A stretch of DNA of 64,000 nt. It comes from Gnetum montanum. Taxonomy: Eukaryota; Streptophyta; Gnetopsida; Gnetales; Gnetaceae. Under the pieces are notes generated by a model that saw nothing but the letters and a program-made list of their open reading frames with translations, did not search any database and was not told the origin of the DNA. The stretch is taken from assembly GCA_015680685.1 (NCBI GenBank), contig MNCI01035790.1:400636-464635 (forward strand). The letters are read 5' to 3'. Shown here piece after piece: positions 1 to 10,700 of this stretch; position 1 is the first letter of the stretch, and every line of letters starts with the position of its first letter. A program made the translations under genes and the position numbers.

Positions 1-111
1 CCAATGGTGAGCCCTTGCATTATATCATGGCTTGTAATCTTACAAGAGTTCGATCTTACGATGATTGATCAAAAAGGCACCAAGAACATAGTTGCTGATC
101 ATTTATCTTAG
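1..111 (+). pseudogene. C-terminal tail of Gypsy RNase H (element A)
   Basis: From base 3 the sequence reads through a segment ending in LQEFDLTMIDQKGTKNIVAD and then HLS before a stop. This is the usual end of a plant Gypsy RNase H domain. Element B has a closely matching end at 52000-52215. Only the last part is in the window, so catalytic residues cannot be judged. Confidence 0.75.
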
Positions 112-299
112 TTGTGATGGGACAACAAAGAAGATGAGTATCAAATTTTTTATCATTTCCCTAATGAACTCCTCTTTGCAGGTGTAGTAACTAATCAATT
201 AACCATGGAGACAAACTGGTATAGTAGTATTCTCACCTATCTCCTTACACAACAAACACCACAAGAGTTAGATGCTAAAAAGAAAAAATAATTTCTTCA

Positions 300-1480
300 C
301 TGAGCCAAGTATTTTATGGAAATCAACGGGCAACTTTATAAAGTATGTCTCGATGGCTTGGTTTGATGGTGTGTTCCCGATATAAATCAATTGCAAGTTC
401 TCCAAGATGCTCATGAGGGTCCTTGTGTGGGTCATTATGCTAAGAGACGAACAACCATTAAAATCCTACTTGCAGGATATTATTGGCCTACATTGTTTCA
501 GGATGCCCATCATTTTGTCCAATCTTGTGAGCCCTGTCAATGTGATGGGCGAATGATTGCTAGAATGGAGGGTCTGCAACAATGGACTCAACCTTTAGAA
601 CCCTTCGACATATGGGGAATTAATTTTATGGGGCCTGTTACACCAATGTCCAATGGAAAAGCCTACATTGTTGTTGTCGTTGACTACTTTACAAAATTGG
701 TAAAAGTATCCACTATTACAGATTGTACATCATCTACAGCTGCATGATTTGTTCAACAACAAATCATAAATAGATTTGGTGTGCCTTGTGCACTTATTTT
801 TGACAATGACACACACTTTATAGGTGCAATTTTTTGAAAGCTGATGCAACGCTTAGGGATTGAACACAAACTGACTACACTATACCACCCTCAAGTGAAT
901 GGTTAGGCCGAAGTCATCAATAGGGCGATTATGAAAATATTGACAAGAACTATTAGCAAGTATAGGCAAGATTCAAGCACCAAACTAAACGATGCTCTTT
1001 GGTCGTACTGCTTCACATGGAAACTCCCTATAGGCTACTCTCCCTATGAGCTAGTGTACGGGAAACTTCCAACGCTTCCTATTCAAGCAGAACTTCGTAC
1101 ACTATCTATGGCATGTGATCTCAACCTTGACCTTGATCTAGCACAAAAAGAATGGTTAATGACCCTTAACTTGCTAGATGAGAACCAATTAGTTGCCCTA
1201 TCATCTAATGAATTGTACAAGGCCTTCAATAAACAACGTCATGACCTAAGGATTAGAAAACTTAAATATCAACTGGGAGATAAGGTTCTCTACTGGAATC
1301 CCACACATGTGCCACAATGAATTGAATTTCAAACGCTATGGAAAGGACCTTATGTCATTCATGTAACTTTTCCTTCAAGGGCCATGATGATCTACAAACT
1401 TGAGAGCCTGGACAAGAAACTATTGGTCAATGTCTAACAAACCAAACCTTTCCATGAGCCTAGGATAGCCAGTACCAATG
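300..1480 (+). pseudogene. Integrase of element A, interrupted
   Basis: An integrase inserts the cDNA copy of the element into host DNA. The zinc-binding HHCC module is visible at about 405-545: His-x-His spacing in AHEGPCVGH, then CEPC. The core follows, with WGINFMGP in place of the usual GIDFMGP, so the first catalytic Asp is Asn. The second Asp is present in the FDNDTHF region near 800, and the Glu is present after a stop near 905-915 (AEVINR). The C-terminal part reads openly at 931-1320 and ends with a GDKVLYWNP segment and a degraded chromo-less tail. In-frame stops occur near 365, 745, 836, 904 and 1318. It cannot be functional. Confidence 0.85.
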
Positions 1481-3433
1481 CTACCTCTATTAGTGGACAA
1501 CCTTGCTCCCTATTTTGGATTGCCTCCTACCACCTTAGTCGCGAGGGAGACAACCACCAATGCTAACCATTCAAAGCCCTCAGTTCCTTTTGTATTTTTG
1601 CTTTACACGTTTTTGTTTTACACATTTTTCAATTTTACTTATTTTTTGTCTTACACCATCATTCATATTTTTACTATTTCTTTGTCTGATTTACTTTTAT
1701 TTGTCTTACAATAAGTGCTCATGATGGTGGATTGTATTATAATGATGATGGTTGCTAATGTTTGGTTTTTGCCCTTGATTTTCAATGTAGATACTAAGAT
1801 ATGGTTCTTTTGATAAAACAAGCAATGAGTCCACACCGTCCATTCATCCATTCGACTTTGTGGTCTCCCTTGGCTTGGAACTATACCATCCCTTTTTCTA
1901 AATAAACTTGTTAATGAATTGGTGACTTCGTATTCTTCAAACTAGGGAAGAACTCAATGGTTGAAAAGGGTGTGACTTTAAGGGGATTCAACGCACTTAT
2001 GCTGGCTATTCTCTTAGGTACTTGGATGCTTTTCATGGGTTTTTCGCCATTCCACCGATGACCAAACATCAAGAAGTCGAATGAATCAAATAAGTCTTTG
2101 CATGGTGTGGTTCTCACCCAAAAAAAAACACTAGTGGGAATTCAAAGCATACCCCTTAGACATAATAAAGCAATATGGGGCTACAAGCACTGGTTATGGC
2201 ACTAGAAAGACATGTTACCCATGCCTAAAAGTTCCCTCTAACTAAGGCCCTTTCTCACTTCCTGCTTCTCCATCTCACTCTCCTTGGAATGGTGGTGACT
2301 CTTTGGGGAAGCATTCTTGTTGCTTCAGGAGGATGGATTGGTCAAGTGTATTAATGCGAGCTCACTGGATGTAGTTGGTTTGAGTTTGGATTTGGAATAA
2401 GTTCTAATTAATCACCTTAATCATAAAATACACAAGGGGCTTTACACAACCTTGCTTTTGGGATTCCATTCCATCTTCTCCTCTCCATCTTTCTTTCCAT
2501 TTTTCACCTCATTGCTAGTTTTATGATTAGTCTATATTTTGGTTGATGCATTGTTTCTCCTTGGTAAATGCTTGTGGGCAAGCTTTTAACCCTTGTTCCA
2601 TGTGTCATTCCTAGAGCCTACGGACTCTTTGGTTTGTGGGTTTGTTAGGGCATGAAAGGCATGAGCCTACTTTGGGGAGGACCCACTAAAATTCCTTTAT
2701 GGTGTAATTGTTAAATTCTTTTCCTTAAACATTTTTTGTAATCAGCAATTTCTCATGTCATCCCCATCTATGACATCCATTTTATTGGTGTCACCATTGT
2801 TATTTTTCCCATCTTTCTTGTTCCTTATATTTTTTCCATCTTATTGCTACCGAAGGTTCGCTCTTAGTCGTGGGGGTCCTATCAAAAATTTTTCCATTCT
2901 ACTACTTGTTTCACACCTACACCTCAGGTAGTTACCAGTAATAAACCTCTAACCTAGTATCTACCATACCCACAACCCAGCCAATGTGCTTCATATCGAG
3001 GCAAGGTATTAACTGCATAATGGCTTATCTATCCTTGCTAATTCGTGATTGTGTTGTGTGTGCAGATGATGATCATACGAACAATGGATTGGGCTAGGAG
3101 GGAGCACTCATGATGGATTGGAGCTGAAGCATTTGTGAAAGGAATAAGTTTGGTCACGTGGCTATGGATAAACAACGGAAGGCATAATTTCGACACCGGT
3201 AGCAATGTGCCTCATTTTCTTTTCTCTCTCTTCAAGCTATCAAATAAGGGCCTAGATGTCATTTATGTATGGTGTTCACCACAATGGGCATGAATACCAA
3301 TGTTGTAATATGCTTTTAGATTCGTTCACCGAGCACTTTGAGTCTGTCATCCCATTTCACCGTCAGTGTCATTCAGTCAATAATCCCATACCTTCCCAAT
3401 ATTTTATAAGGAACTTGAGGATGAGTTTTCATT
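1481..3433 (+). other. 3' untranslated region of element A
   Basis: About 1.95 kb between the end of integrase and the polypurine tract. I see no convincing coding region; the short open frames have no recognisable motif. The part at about 2137-2280 is shared with the reversed F sequence near 61130-61265, so it is family sequence and not host DNA. Athila elements often carry an env-like frame here; I could not recognise one. Confidence 0.6.
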
Positions 3434-3447
3434 TAGTCGTGGGGGTA
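3434..3447 (+). promoter_or_regulatory. Polypurine tract of element A
   Basis: The sequence TAGTCGTGGGGGTA lies directly before the TGATGA start of the LTR. The same kind of G-run precedes the 3' LTR of D (TCGTGGGGTTA, ending 23444), of B (TTGTGGGGGTA, minus strand, 48923 on) and of F (CATGGGGGTA, minus strand, 59744 on). It would prime plus-strand DNA synthesis. Confidence 0.75.
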
Positions 3448-3558
3448 TGATGAACCGCGATATCGGGACCATGATATCGCATCCATGATATTGGGTCCAT
3501 GATATCAGAGCCTTCCATGCGATACTGGGCATCCGATATCGGGACCTACCTCGTTGCC

Positions 3559-3566
3559 TATAAATA
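3559..3566 (+). promoter_or_regulatory. LTR TATA box (element A)
   Basis: TATAAATA follows the GATATC-type array. The same box in the same position is found in the D LTRs (17590 and 23571), the embedded LTR (19463) and, on the minus strand, the B LTRs (48785-48792 and 57720-57727). Confidence 0.65.
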
Positions 3567-3878
3567 AGAGGTGGGCACACTTGGTTTTGGCAATTAGTCT
3601 TAGCCCCTTACCCAAACTCTTGCCTTTTTCCCTTTCTAGAGATAGAATTATTTATGAGTGCCCACAGGCGCAGTCATAAAGTGAACGGATCTTTATTCGA
3701 GCATTGTGTACTTGAGCACACCTTGTGTACAGAAATAAAGACAAACTTTGTGATAAACCTTGCAGCATTCAGAATAGATTAATTAATGTTAATTAGTGTT
3801 ACTTAATGCTTTTCTTAGTTAATTAATGTTTTCTCTCTCACCCTACAACTCTCCTAAGTAGGCACACTCAGTACGATC

Positions 3879-4332
3879 NNNNNNNNNNNNNNNNNNNNNN
3901 NNNNNNNNNNNNNNNNNNNNNNNNNNNNNNNNNNNNNNNNNNNNNNNNNNNNNNNNNNNNNNNNNNNNNNNNNNNNNNNNNNNNNNNNNNNNNNNNNNNN
4001 NNNNNNNNNNNNNNNNNNNNNNNNNNNNNNNNNNNNNNNNNNNNNNNNNNNNNNNNNNNNNNNNNNNNNNNNNNNNNNNNNNNNNNNNNNNNNNNNNNNN
4101 NNNNNNNNNNNNNNNNNNNNNNNNNNNNNNNNNNNNNNNNNNNNNNNNNNNNNNNNNNNNNNNNNNNNNNNNNNNNNNNNNNNNNNNNNNNNNNNNNNNN
4201 NNNNNNNNNNNNNNNNNNNNNNNNNNNNNNNNNNNNNNNNNNNNNNNNNNNNNNNNNNNNNNNNNNNNNNNNNNNNNNNNNNNNNNNNNNNNNNNNNNNN
4301 NNNNNNNNNNNNNNNNNNNNNNNNNNNNNNNN
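3879..4332. other. Assembly gap (454 N)
   Basis: An unbroken run of N inside the LTR of element A. No sequence can be read here. Confidence 0.99.
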
Positions 4333-4954
4333 AACATCTTATTCGAGTGGCATTGTACCTAGACACATTTCATAAATGAGATTAAGGTTGAGATTGATTC
4401 ATATTCATTACAACATCTTGACTTATAATAGATTTTATTTCAATGAAATTTACTTTCTATGTACCTAGTTAATATTTACATTTATATGCACATTAATTAA
4501 TTAAAAAAATGAGTGCAACTAGTTTTGAGAATAAACATGTATTCACTTGGTAATCCCAGCAGCATTATTGCTTAGTTTTCCCAATAGCATAACACTTGGT
4601 AATCCTAGTAGTGGATACGTGAGTTTAGTACATGTACAACAAGCTAGGAATAAACACTTATCATCCTTAAGATAGTTTTAGATTTAAATTTATTATTAAT
4701 TAAATAAAATAATTAATTTCTATGTTATTATTTAATTAGTTTAAGGCCTCAGTGACATCAATAATCATATGCCTCCTTTTGAACTAAACCATATGTAATC
4801 AAGCTATCACTAGTTTAAGTGAGAAGACAGCAACCTGCGATCAATGCTTAACAATGTAGATACCATATTAGTTCCATCGATGAAATTCTACCGAATTGCA
4901 TGTGAATGCTTGTGATTCGTATGGTTGGGTGTAGGGGATACCCATTACTCATCA

Positions 4955-5659
4955 CTGTTACAATTTCAATGTTTGAATAAAAACTTATTAAATATTATTT
5001 ATTTTTGTAATTATTAACATGAGTTATGCATCTATGAACCCTCTTAATTTCCCATTATGAATAGCATCAAAGTTATTTCCTCTACTTTGAAGTTGATTCA
5101 TCATTTCCTAAACATGTGTTATGCAAATGTAGCAAGTTCAAATATTAGTTGTTGGAGAAGTAAGATTATTAATTGTGAATGATAAGTTGGTTCAAATTTG
5201 AAGATTTCATATTATGTTTAGGGTTTATCTATTTGATGTAGATTTTAAGATATCAATGTCATTTATTTGCTGTAGATTTTGAGATATCAAGGTCATGTTT
5301 TAATTGCACATGTATTGATAGCCTAGCTAAAGTGCTTATGTACTAAGAAATTATAATGTAATTTTATTGATTATACTCTTATGTCTAATGTAGTAGGAAT
5401 TTGAACATAAATAAGATATTTTGTGATTTAATTTTTAGTTTAAATTTTAGGGGGTGTCATTTTGGTATCATAGTGTTGTAGTATATAATTCATTAGAGCT
5501 TGTTTTGGGGCAGGTGTTGGAACCTAAAATAATTGAAATGTAGGTACATCCTAAGATATATAGTCCACATGAATTTTTATAACTTTTTAGTACTCACTAT
5601 AATTAAACCTATATCCTATAGCTTGTTTCATTTTACAAATGACATCTAACAGATAAGGA
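4955..5659. other. AT-rich intergenic sequence
   Basis: No coding region, RNA gene or repeat that I recognise. The piece TTGGAACCTAAAATAATTGAAATGTAGGTAC near 5517-5547 resembles, in reverse orientation, the tail of the SINE at 5731-5886 and may be part of an older copy. Confidence 0.5.
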
Positions 5660-5713
5660 ATAGGTTTGTTAGTAATAGGTTATCGTGTTAGGTACGAGGT
5701 TGCTGGTTCAACT
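5660..5713 (+). repeat. Older tRNA-like SINE head
   Basis: A weak polymerase III A box (TAGTAATAGGTTATCG, about 5667) is followed about 35 bases later by a good B box (GGTTCAACTC, about 5705). The body appears to continue after the younger SINE, from about 5904. The unit served as target for the insertion described next. Confidence 0.45.
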
Positions 5714-5730
5714 CACACTTAAGACATTGT

Positions 5731-5886
5731 AATAATGAAGTGTTAGCCTAGTGGTAAGACACTTGATTTAGAAGCTCCAGGTCATGGGTTTGATTTTGGT
5801 GAGTAATGCTGAGTTATATAAAGTTCTAATTGGACTTTATATTTTGGGGTATACCTATGTTTCACTTATTTTGGGTTCCAACAACC
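5731..5886 (+). mobile_element. tRNA-derived SINE with target-site duplication
   Basis: A 156-base unit has an A box TAGCCTAGTGG (5744-5754) and a B box GGGTTTGATTT (5786-5796), the spacing of a tRNA-type polymerase III promoter. It ends in TTATTTTGGGTTCCAAC. It is flanked by CACACTTAAGACATTGT (5714-5730) and CACACTTAAGGCATTGT (5887-5903), a 17-base target-site duplication with one mismatch. Partial relatives of its 3' end lie near 58270-58475 and, inverted, near 29640-29760. It encodes no protein and would depend on LINE enzymes. Confidence 0.7.
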
Positions 5887-5903
5887 CACACTTAAGGCAT
5901 TGT

Positions 5904-7326
5904 TTGCCAAAGGCTATTAAGGGATGTTCAAATTAATTTGGGGTGCAAGGTGTCAAACCTAAAAAAATATTAATAATGAGTAAAGAAAATTTAGAGTATA
6001 TTACAAGCTTGACACTGAGTATATCAAATTCGTTGGAAAAAATAACATATCTACTGAAAAATGAAGTGGCTTAATGGTATATCAACTCAAAACTAGGATG
6101 TTCAATTTAATGATTTGAAGATATATGCATATAATTTTATTAAAGACAATAAGTTACATTTATAGTTAATTATCTTTCAACTACACTTTGGACTTATAAG
6201 CTCATTATCTTTTAGCTGTAATCCTAATTAGATATTGCAATTCATTTGTAAACTTCATCTAAGTTCACATGAACTCGTGATAGAAATTGGAATGTGGATT
6301 CATCTTTATGGAGAAGAGTGTACATGTAGGTCATGTGGGTTAGGAGTATTGAGAATGAACATTAGATGTTTCTTAGTTATTCTTAAACTAAAAATATAAT
6401 ATTATAAAAAAGAGTCTATCTCATTTAAGGTGATTTTTTCTTATTAAATTGAGTGGTGATTGAACACTTGAGAAAATATTTAACTTTCATGAGCTAAATG
6501 CAGTTTCTATATAGTAGGTCTTTAGGGTATTTAGACATAAAAAAAATTTAGTTTTAATTTCATTATTTGGACCAAGGACATTTGAAAAGATTTATTTTAA
6601 ATAATTGTACAACCTAAAATACTCTATGGATGTGTAGTTTGAGGTCCATATTTTGAGGTGTTATTAAAAACTAAGAAAATATATCAATTCTTAACACATC
6701 ATTTGAATAATAAAAATAGCAATAAGATCTTAGAATATATCTAACAATCTCGACAAGGAAATGGTATTCTAGAAGAAAGCTATCGATGACAAAATTAAAC
6801 ACAAACATAAACAAGGCCTCAATTTGATTGGCAAAAATTAAAATGTGGTATCCATGACAATGCTAAGTGGTTACATGTAGCTATTTTGATATCAATCTAG
6901 ATGTTAATTAGTAGGGTAAGAATGGGATCATATCTATTTTGAGTTGAAATTGGAAGATGGAATAATGTGCAACACGAGAATAGAATTTGTTGGTGGTTGT
7001 ACGTACCACAAGTGATAGAAGATAAGTAACAAGTTTATTAGAATGTTGCATGACTAATTTCTTAAAAGAAAATGACAAATCTCAAGTAAAACTTTGTATG
7101 TATTATTTAAGCTACCAACGTTGATTTTTGGTCATTATAGAAGTGGTTAAGCTATATGAACATTGGACACAGTTGTGATACTTAGCTTTTATTAGTACTA
7201 ACGAATAATTCGTCTAACCAAGACAATCATTTCAACTAAACTTTAGTTAAATTCACATTCATATTTAAATTTGTTCCATATATTTATCAAATGTCCAATA
7301 ATTACTTATTTTTTATGTCAAGTGAG
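5904..7326. other. AT-rich intergenic sequence
   Basis: About 1.4 kb with no open frame, RNA gene or recognisable repeat beyond the first 70 bases, which may be the tail of the older SINE. Confidence 0.5.
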
Positions 7327-7400
7327 CAGAGGCCATTAGTTAATTGGTTAGCTCACATAATCTTGCATTGGAAGGTATGAGATTCAAAGCCCAAATATTG
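7327..7400 (+). repeat. tRNA-like SINE head fragment
   Basis: An A-box-like TTAGTTAATTGGTTAGCTC (from about 7336) is followed by a B-box-like GAGATTCAAAGCC (about 7380-7392). The spacing fits a decayed polymerase III promoter. I saw no clear 3' end or target duplication. Confidence 0.35.
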
Positions 7401-7790
7401 CATTCTCAATTAAATTCTCAACATCATTTTAATATAACCCTTTAAAGCCCTTACATGTAACCTTACATATATTTCCTAAGTACATGAGCCTTAGAAATAT
7501 ATGCTGAGCATTTATAAACTTGTAGTCCTATTGCTTTATATATCAAGCAAAATGCACGTTCAAGTCTCAAACTGAAACACCGAACACTCAAATGTTTAGT
7601 TAAGAACATTCCTTATGTATATTGTATGTATGTTTTGATGTAGCCGTATCTACCCAGATCACGCACGTCCTCACGGCGTTGAATAAGAGGAACAGAGATG
7701 GGGTTTTACAGGCACGGCGACGTATTTGCAACGTGAAATTCCAAAGTTTGCTTCTTGCAAAACACTTATACTTCAGGCGCTGCAAATTTC
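7401..7790 (+). promoter_or_regulatory. Presumed promoter and 5' leader of ALG2
   Basis: Non-coding stretch upstream of the ALG2 start. A TATA-like TTTATATATC is at about 7535-7544, some 250 bases before the ATG. Base composition rises in GC from about 7640, typical of a plant 5' leader. Short open frames here are not supported by any homology. The promoter assignment is an inference from position. Confidence 0.35.
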
Positions 7791-10700
7791 ATGGCGGATT
7801 CGCCGCAACTAAATCGAAAGCTCAAAATTGCGTTCTGTCATCCCGATCTTGGGATCGGTAATTATCCATCCTCGCGATTCCTGCCCCCTTTTATTCCCCC
7901 TGGGCTTTTACATTTTGTTTCATAGTTTTATTTTTAACTTTTTTGGGTTCTTGCAAATGCTACCAATTTTTGAATTCTTTGTTGGTCAATTCGTTAGGCT
8001 GGGATTCAGGATTGTGGCTTAAATAGCCATCATGAGTCTGGGCTGCTTAACTAGCATTTAAGCGCCGTTTCTTAGATGTCAATATCTTTTTGGAGTATCT
8101 TCTCGAAGTAATGGATTCTGAAAGGTTATATGAATGATGAACAAATACAAATTCACAACACAGAGAACTTATTTTATAGTCCATTTACGGCAAAGGCTGT
8201 GACATTTATGAGTTAGATCAGGAAAAATAACATTATGTTTTAACACCAAAGATTACCAAGCTGGTAAGATTGCTCAAACAAGCACGGTAGCTTAAGATTG
8301 ATAGGCATCCGAGCTTGAGTGACAACGTAGCAATTACCCTGCCTCCGTGTGTTTACTTTTCCAAATGTCTTTACAAGGTTTGAACAGGCATGCACAAGTT
8401 CCAGTACTAGGTTTATTTTGTTTGATAGTGAACATTAAGAGATCGTCGAGGAAACAAAACAAGTAATATTCACATTATTACCCATAATTACTCGTTACTG
8501 TCAAGAGGCAATCTTGTTAGCCCAAATGCAGAAGGTTGTATCTATTGGAGATTGAATTTCACTAAATGTAATTCTGCCTGGGCAAATAGTTTGACAATGC
8601 TGTAATAAATCATGTCCTTCTTTATGTGTAGAAGAAAAGTCATGTCTTAATATCTCAAACAAGAAAGAATGAGGAAAGAAGTACAAAGATATAGGAGTAT
8701 GGGAAAAGAGAGAATAAGATGAACAAAAACCAGCACATAAAGAAGATGTCAACCCTTTAAGAGTTGGCCCTCACATTAATGATGACATGTGAAGGAAAGA
8801 GGCTGAAGTGGAGACAACTGCAATCCTATTCAGGCGTTTTAGTAAATTGGTTTAAATTTTATCAGAAATCATTTTGCTAGAAAAATAAATAGGACCAGAC
8901 AAAGTAGTTAATTACATGGAATTGCAAGAGCATACAACATTGCACATGGACTGGAATCTCATATATGCATGTGGATCGAAACTGACTTGTTATAATTTAT
9001 TTAGTTTTGGGGTATTTGTGGGACTCTTCTTCCAATCCCATTCTTCCCTAATGTTGTGTATGAGGTTCCTTTCTCAATGAGGCCTTAGTATCGTCCATAT
9101 GGAATTTGATCGACATGAAGTCCTGAACATTGTTCATGAATGTTATTAAGTTAACATCAGTTCATTGGCAGGAAGGAAAAATTCAAAATTTAATCTGAGT
9201 GCAGGATTTAATAGGAGAATTCTTGGCTGGAGTCGGCAAGGGTAACCCCCCAAGTCTGCTCTCAGTTCATGCAGACAATGCGTGATCAAACCTATTGTGT
9301 TTCCATCCAACTGTATTTCCAAGCCATTAAGTTTTTCTCCTTTAATCTAAGACTGAGATTTGAATAGCAACAGATTCTTAATTAGTTTTTGTTTTTCAAG
9401 AAAATAGCCTCCATGGGTGATCTCCTTGGTACATGTCCATGGTGATTTTGTGGACACCATTGATTGTTGTCTTCATTGTTTCTCAGCTCTAGCTGCACAG
9501 CTTTGTGGTATGCCTCCTAAGCCCAATTCCTGCTTAGCTTACAAAGTTTGGAAATATCTCTCCGATTCCTGAGGATTGGCAATAGAATCCTTCATCTTCA
9601 GTGCTTCAGGCATTTCCCATCTTCCAAAATCTCGTTAAATAATTTTCTCAGGTATGCGACCCCTATGACTTCTATAACTTTCAGCACATTTATAGAGATA
9701 CATGTCACCAAACAGCTATACCAGTAATTCTAATTCATCATCACTGAATTTGGGCAGTTTCAGTAATATGTCAGTCCCATCAGTGAGGTGTAGCTCATTG
9801 GTTAAGACTGATATGTGAGGTAAAAGTTACAGTATCATTGCCAATGTGTTATGCTAAGATATAATAATGTTCTGTAAACTATCAATCAGATATTCAGGGT
9901 CCAAGAGTGCCCTCGTTATTAGTATATATTTGATAATGACAAGTGCTGTTAGATCATTCTTAGACCCATGGAATGTGGATTATTGCAAAGGTACCAAGTT
10001 TATTACAGTCTACCTCCATTTTGTATATACAATTGTTTAGCGCTACAGAAATCCCTTTCTGAAGCACTATTGGTGGAAGAAATTTTCATCAGGTAACACA
10101 GATTTTTGGATAAGAAAGAGCAATTTTGGTGGTAAACTTTCATCATGTTACCGGTGGCACAACTTAGGAGCCAAAATTTTCAACACAGCACTTGAATCTT
10201 TCACTATATCATATTTTTCATAGTCACATGTTGAAACAGTTGCAAACCTAGTAAAATTTTAATCCTGGAGAAGAAAAAATGCTGTCTCACTAATGAACAG
10301 AAAGCAACTATGTCCAACAACATTGACAATCCAAAGCTTAAACAGAAACAGCTAAGGGAATGGGTGTAGCAAGAGTTCAATTTACATAAAGCACTGGCTT
10401 ATGTGCCAGTCACATGGATAAGCTGTTTCTACAGCTCAGCTTCATTTCTCATCTATCTACAGTGAAAAATACAAGCTGAGCTATGGTTGTAGTCACATGC
10501 TATAGGTATATTGAGCTATATTCACAGTTTTCCACAGTAATTGTTATGGTCATGTTTGAAATTCATTTCAGTGCCACAAAATAGAGCACCAAAATTCCCT
10601 CTGTTGCTAAACCTTTCTGAATTGGTTCAAAGTGTATTTATTCACAACAAACATTCTATTGAAACAGAGTTTATTTCATCAACTCTACACTATCCTGAGA

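Larger units (their letters stand above)
1..4954 (+). mobile_element. Element A: 3' portion of an Athila-like Ty3/Gypsy LTR retrotransposon
   Basis: The window opens inside an LTR retrotransposon read on the + strand. In order it shows the end of RNase H, an interrupted integrase, a long non-coding 3' region, a polypurine tract and a 3' LTR. The 5' LTR, gag and most of pol lie left of the window. The 3' UTR stretch at about 2137-2280 matches, in reverse complement, the stretch at about 61130-61265 of element F, and the integrase resembles that of element B, so A, B and F form one family. Many in-frame stops show it is dead. Assignment to the Athila-like branch rests on B's reverse transcriptase wording and on the tRNA-Asp-type primer sites in B and D. 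Confidence 0.85.
3448..4954 (+). repeat. 3' LTR of element A
   Basis: It begins TGATGAACCGCG after the polypurine tract and ends CATTACTCATCA, the same ends as the LTRs of D, B and F. The U3 part at 3455-3545 holds several GATATC-like palindromes, then a TATA box (TATAAATA, 3559-3566). A 454-base N gap (3879-4332) lies inside, so the apparent length of 1507 is uncertain; D and B LTRs are about 860-880. The downstream part has the repeated CTTGGTAATCC motif that D also carries. Confidence 0.8.

Noticed and set aside
3843-4366. Open frames running through the N gap (also 49716-50908)
   Set aside because: Translated N; no information.
9783-9840. Polymerase III A-box-like TAGCTCATTGGTTAAG in ALG2 intron 1 as a tRNA gene or SINE
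   Set aside because: No convincing B box, no cloverleaf and no defined ends.
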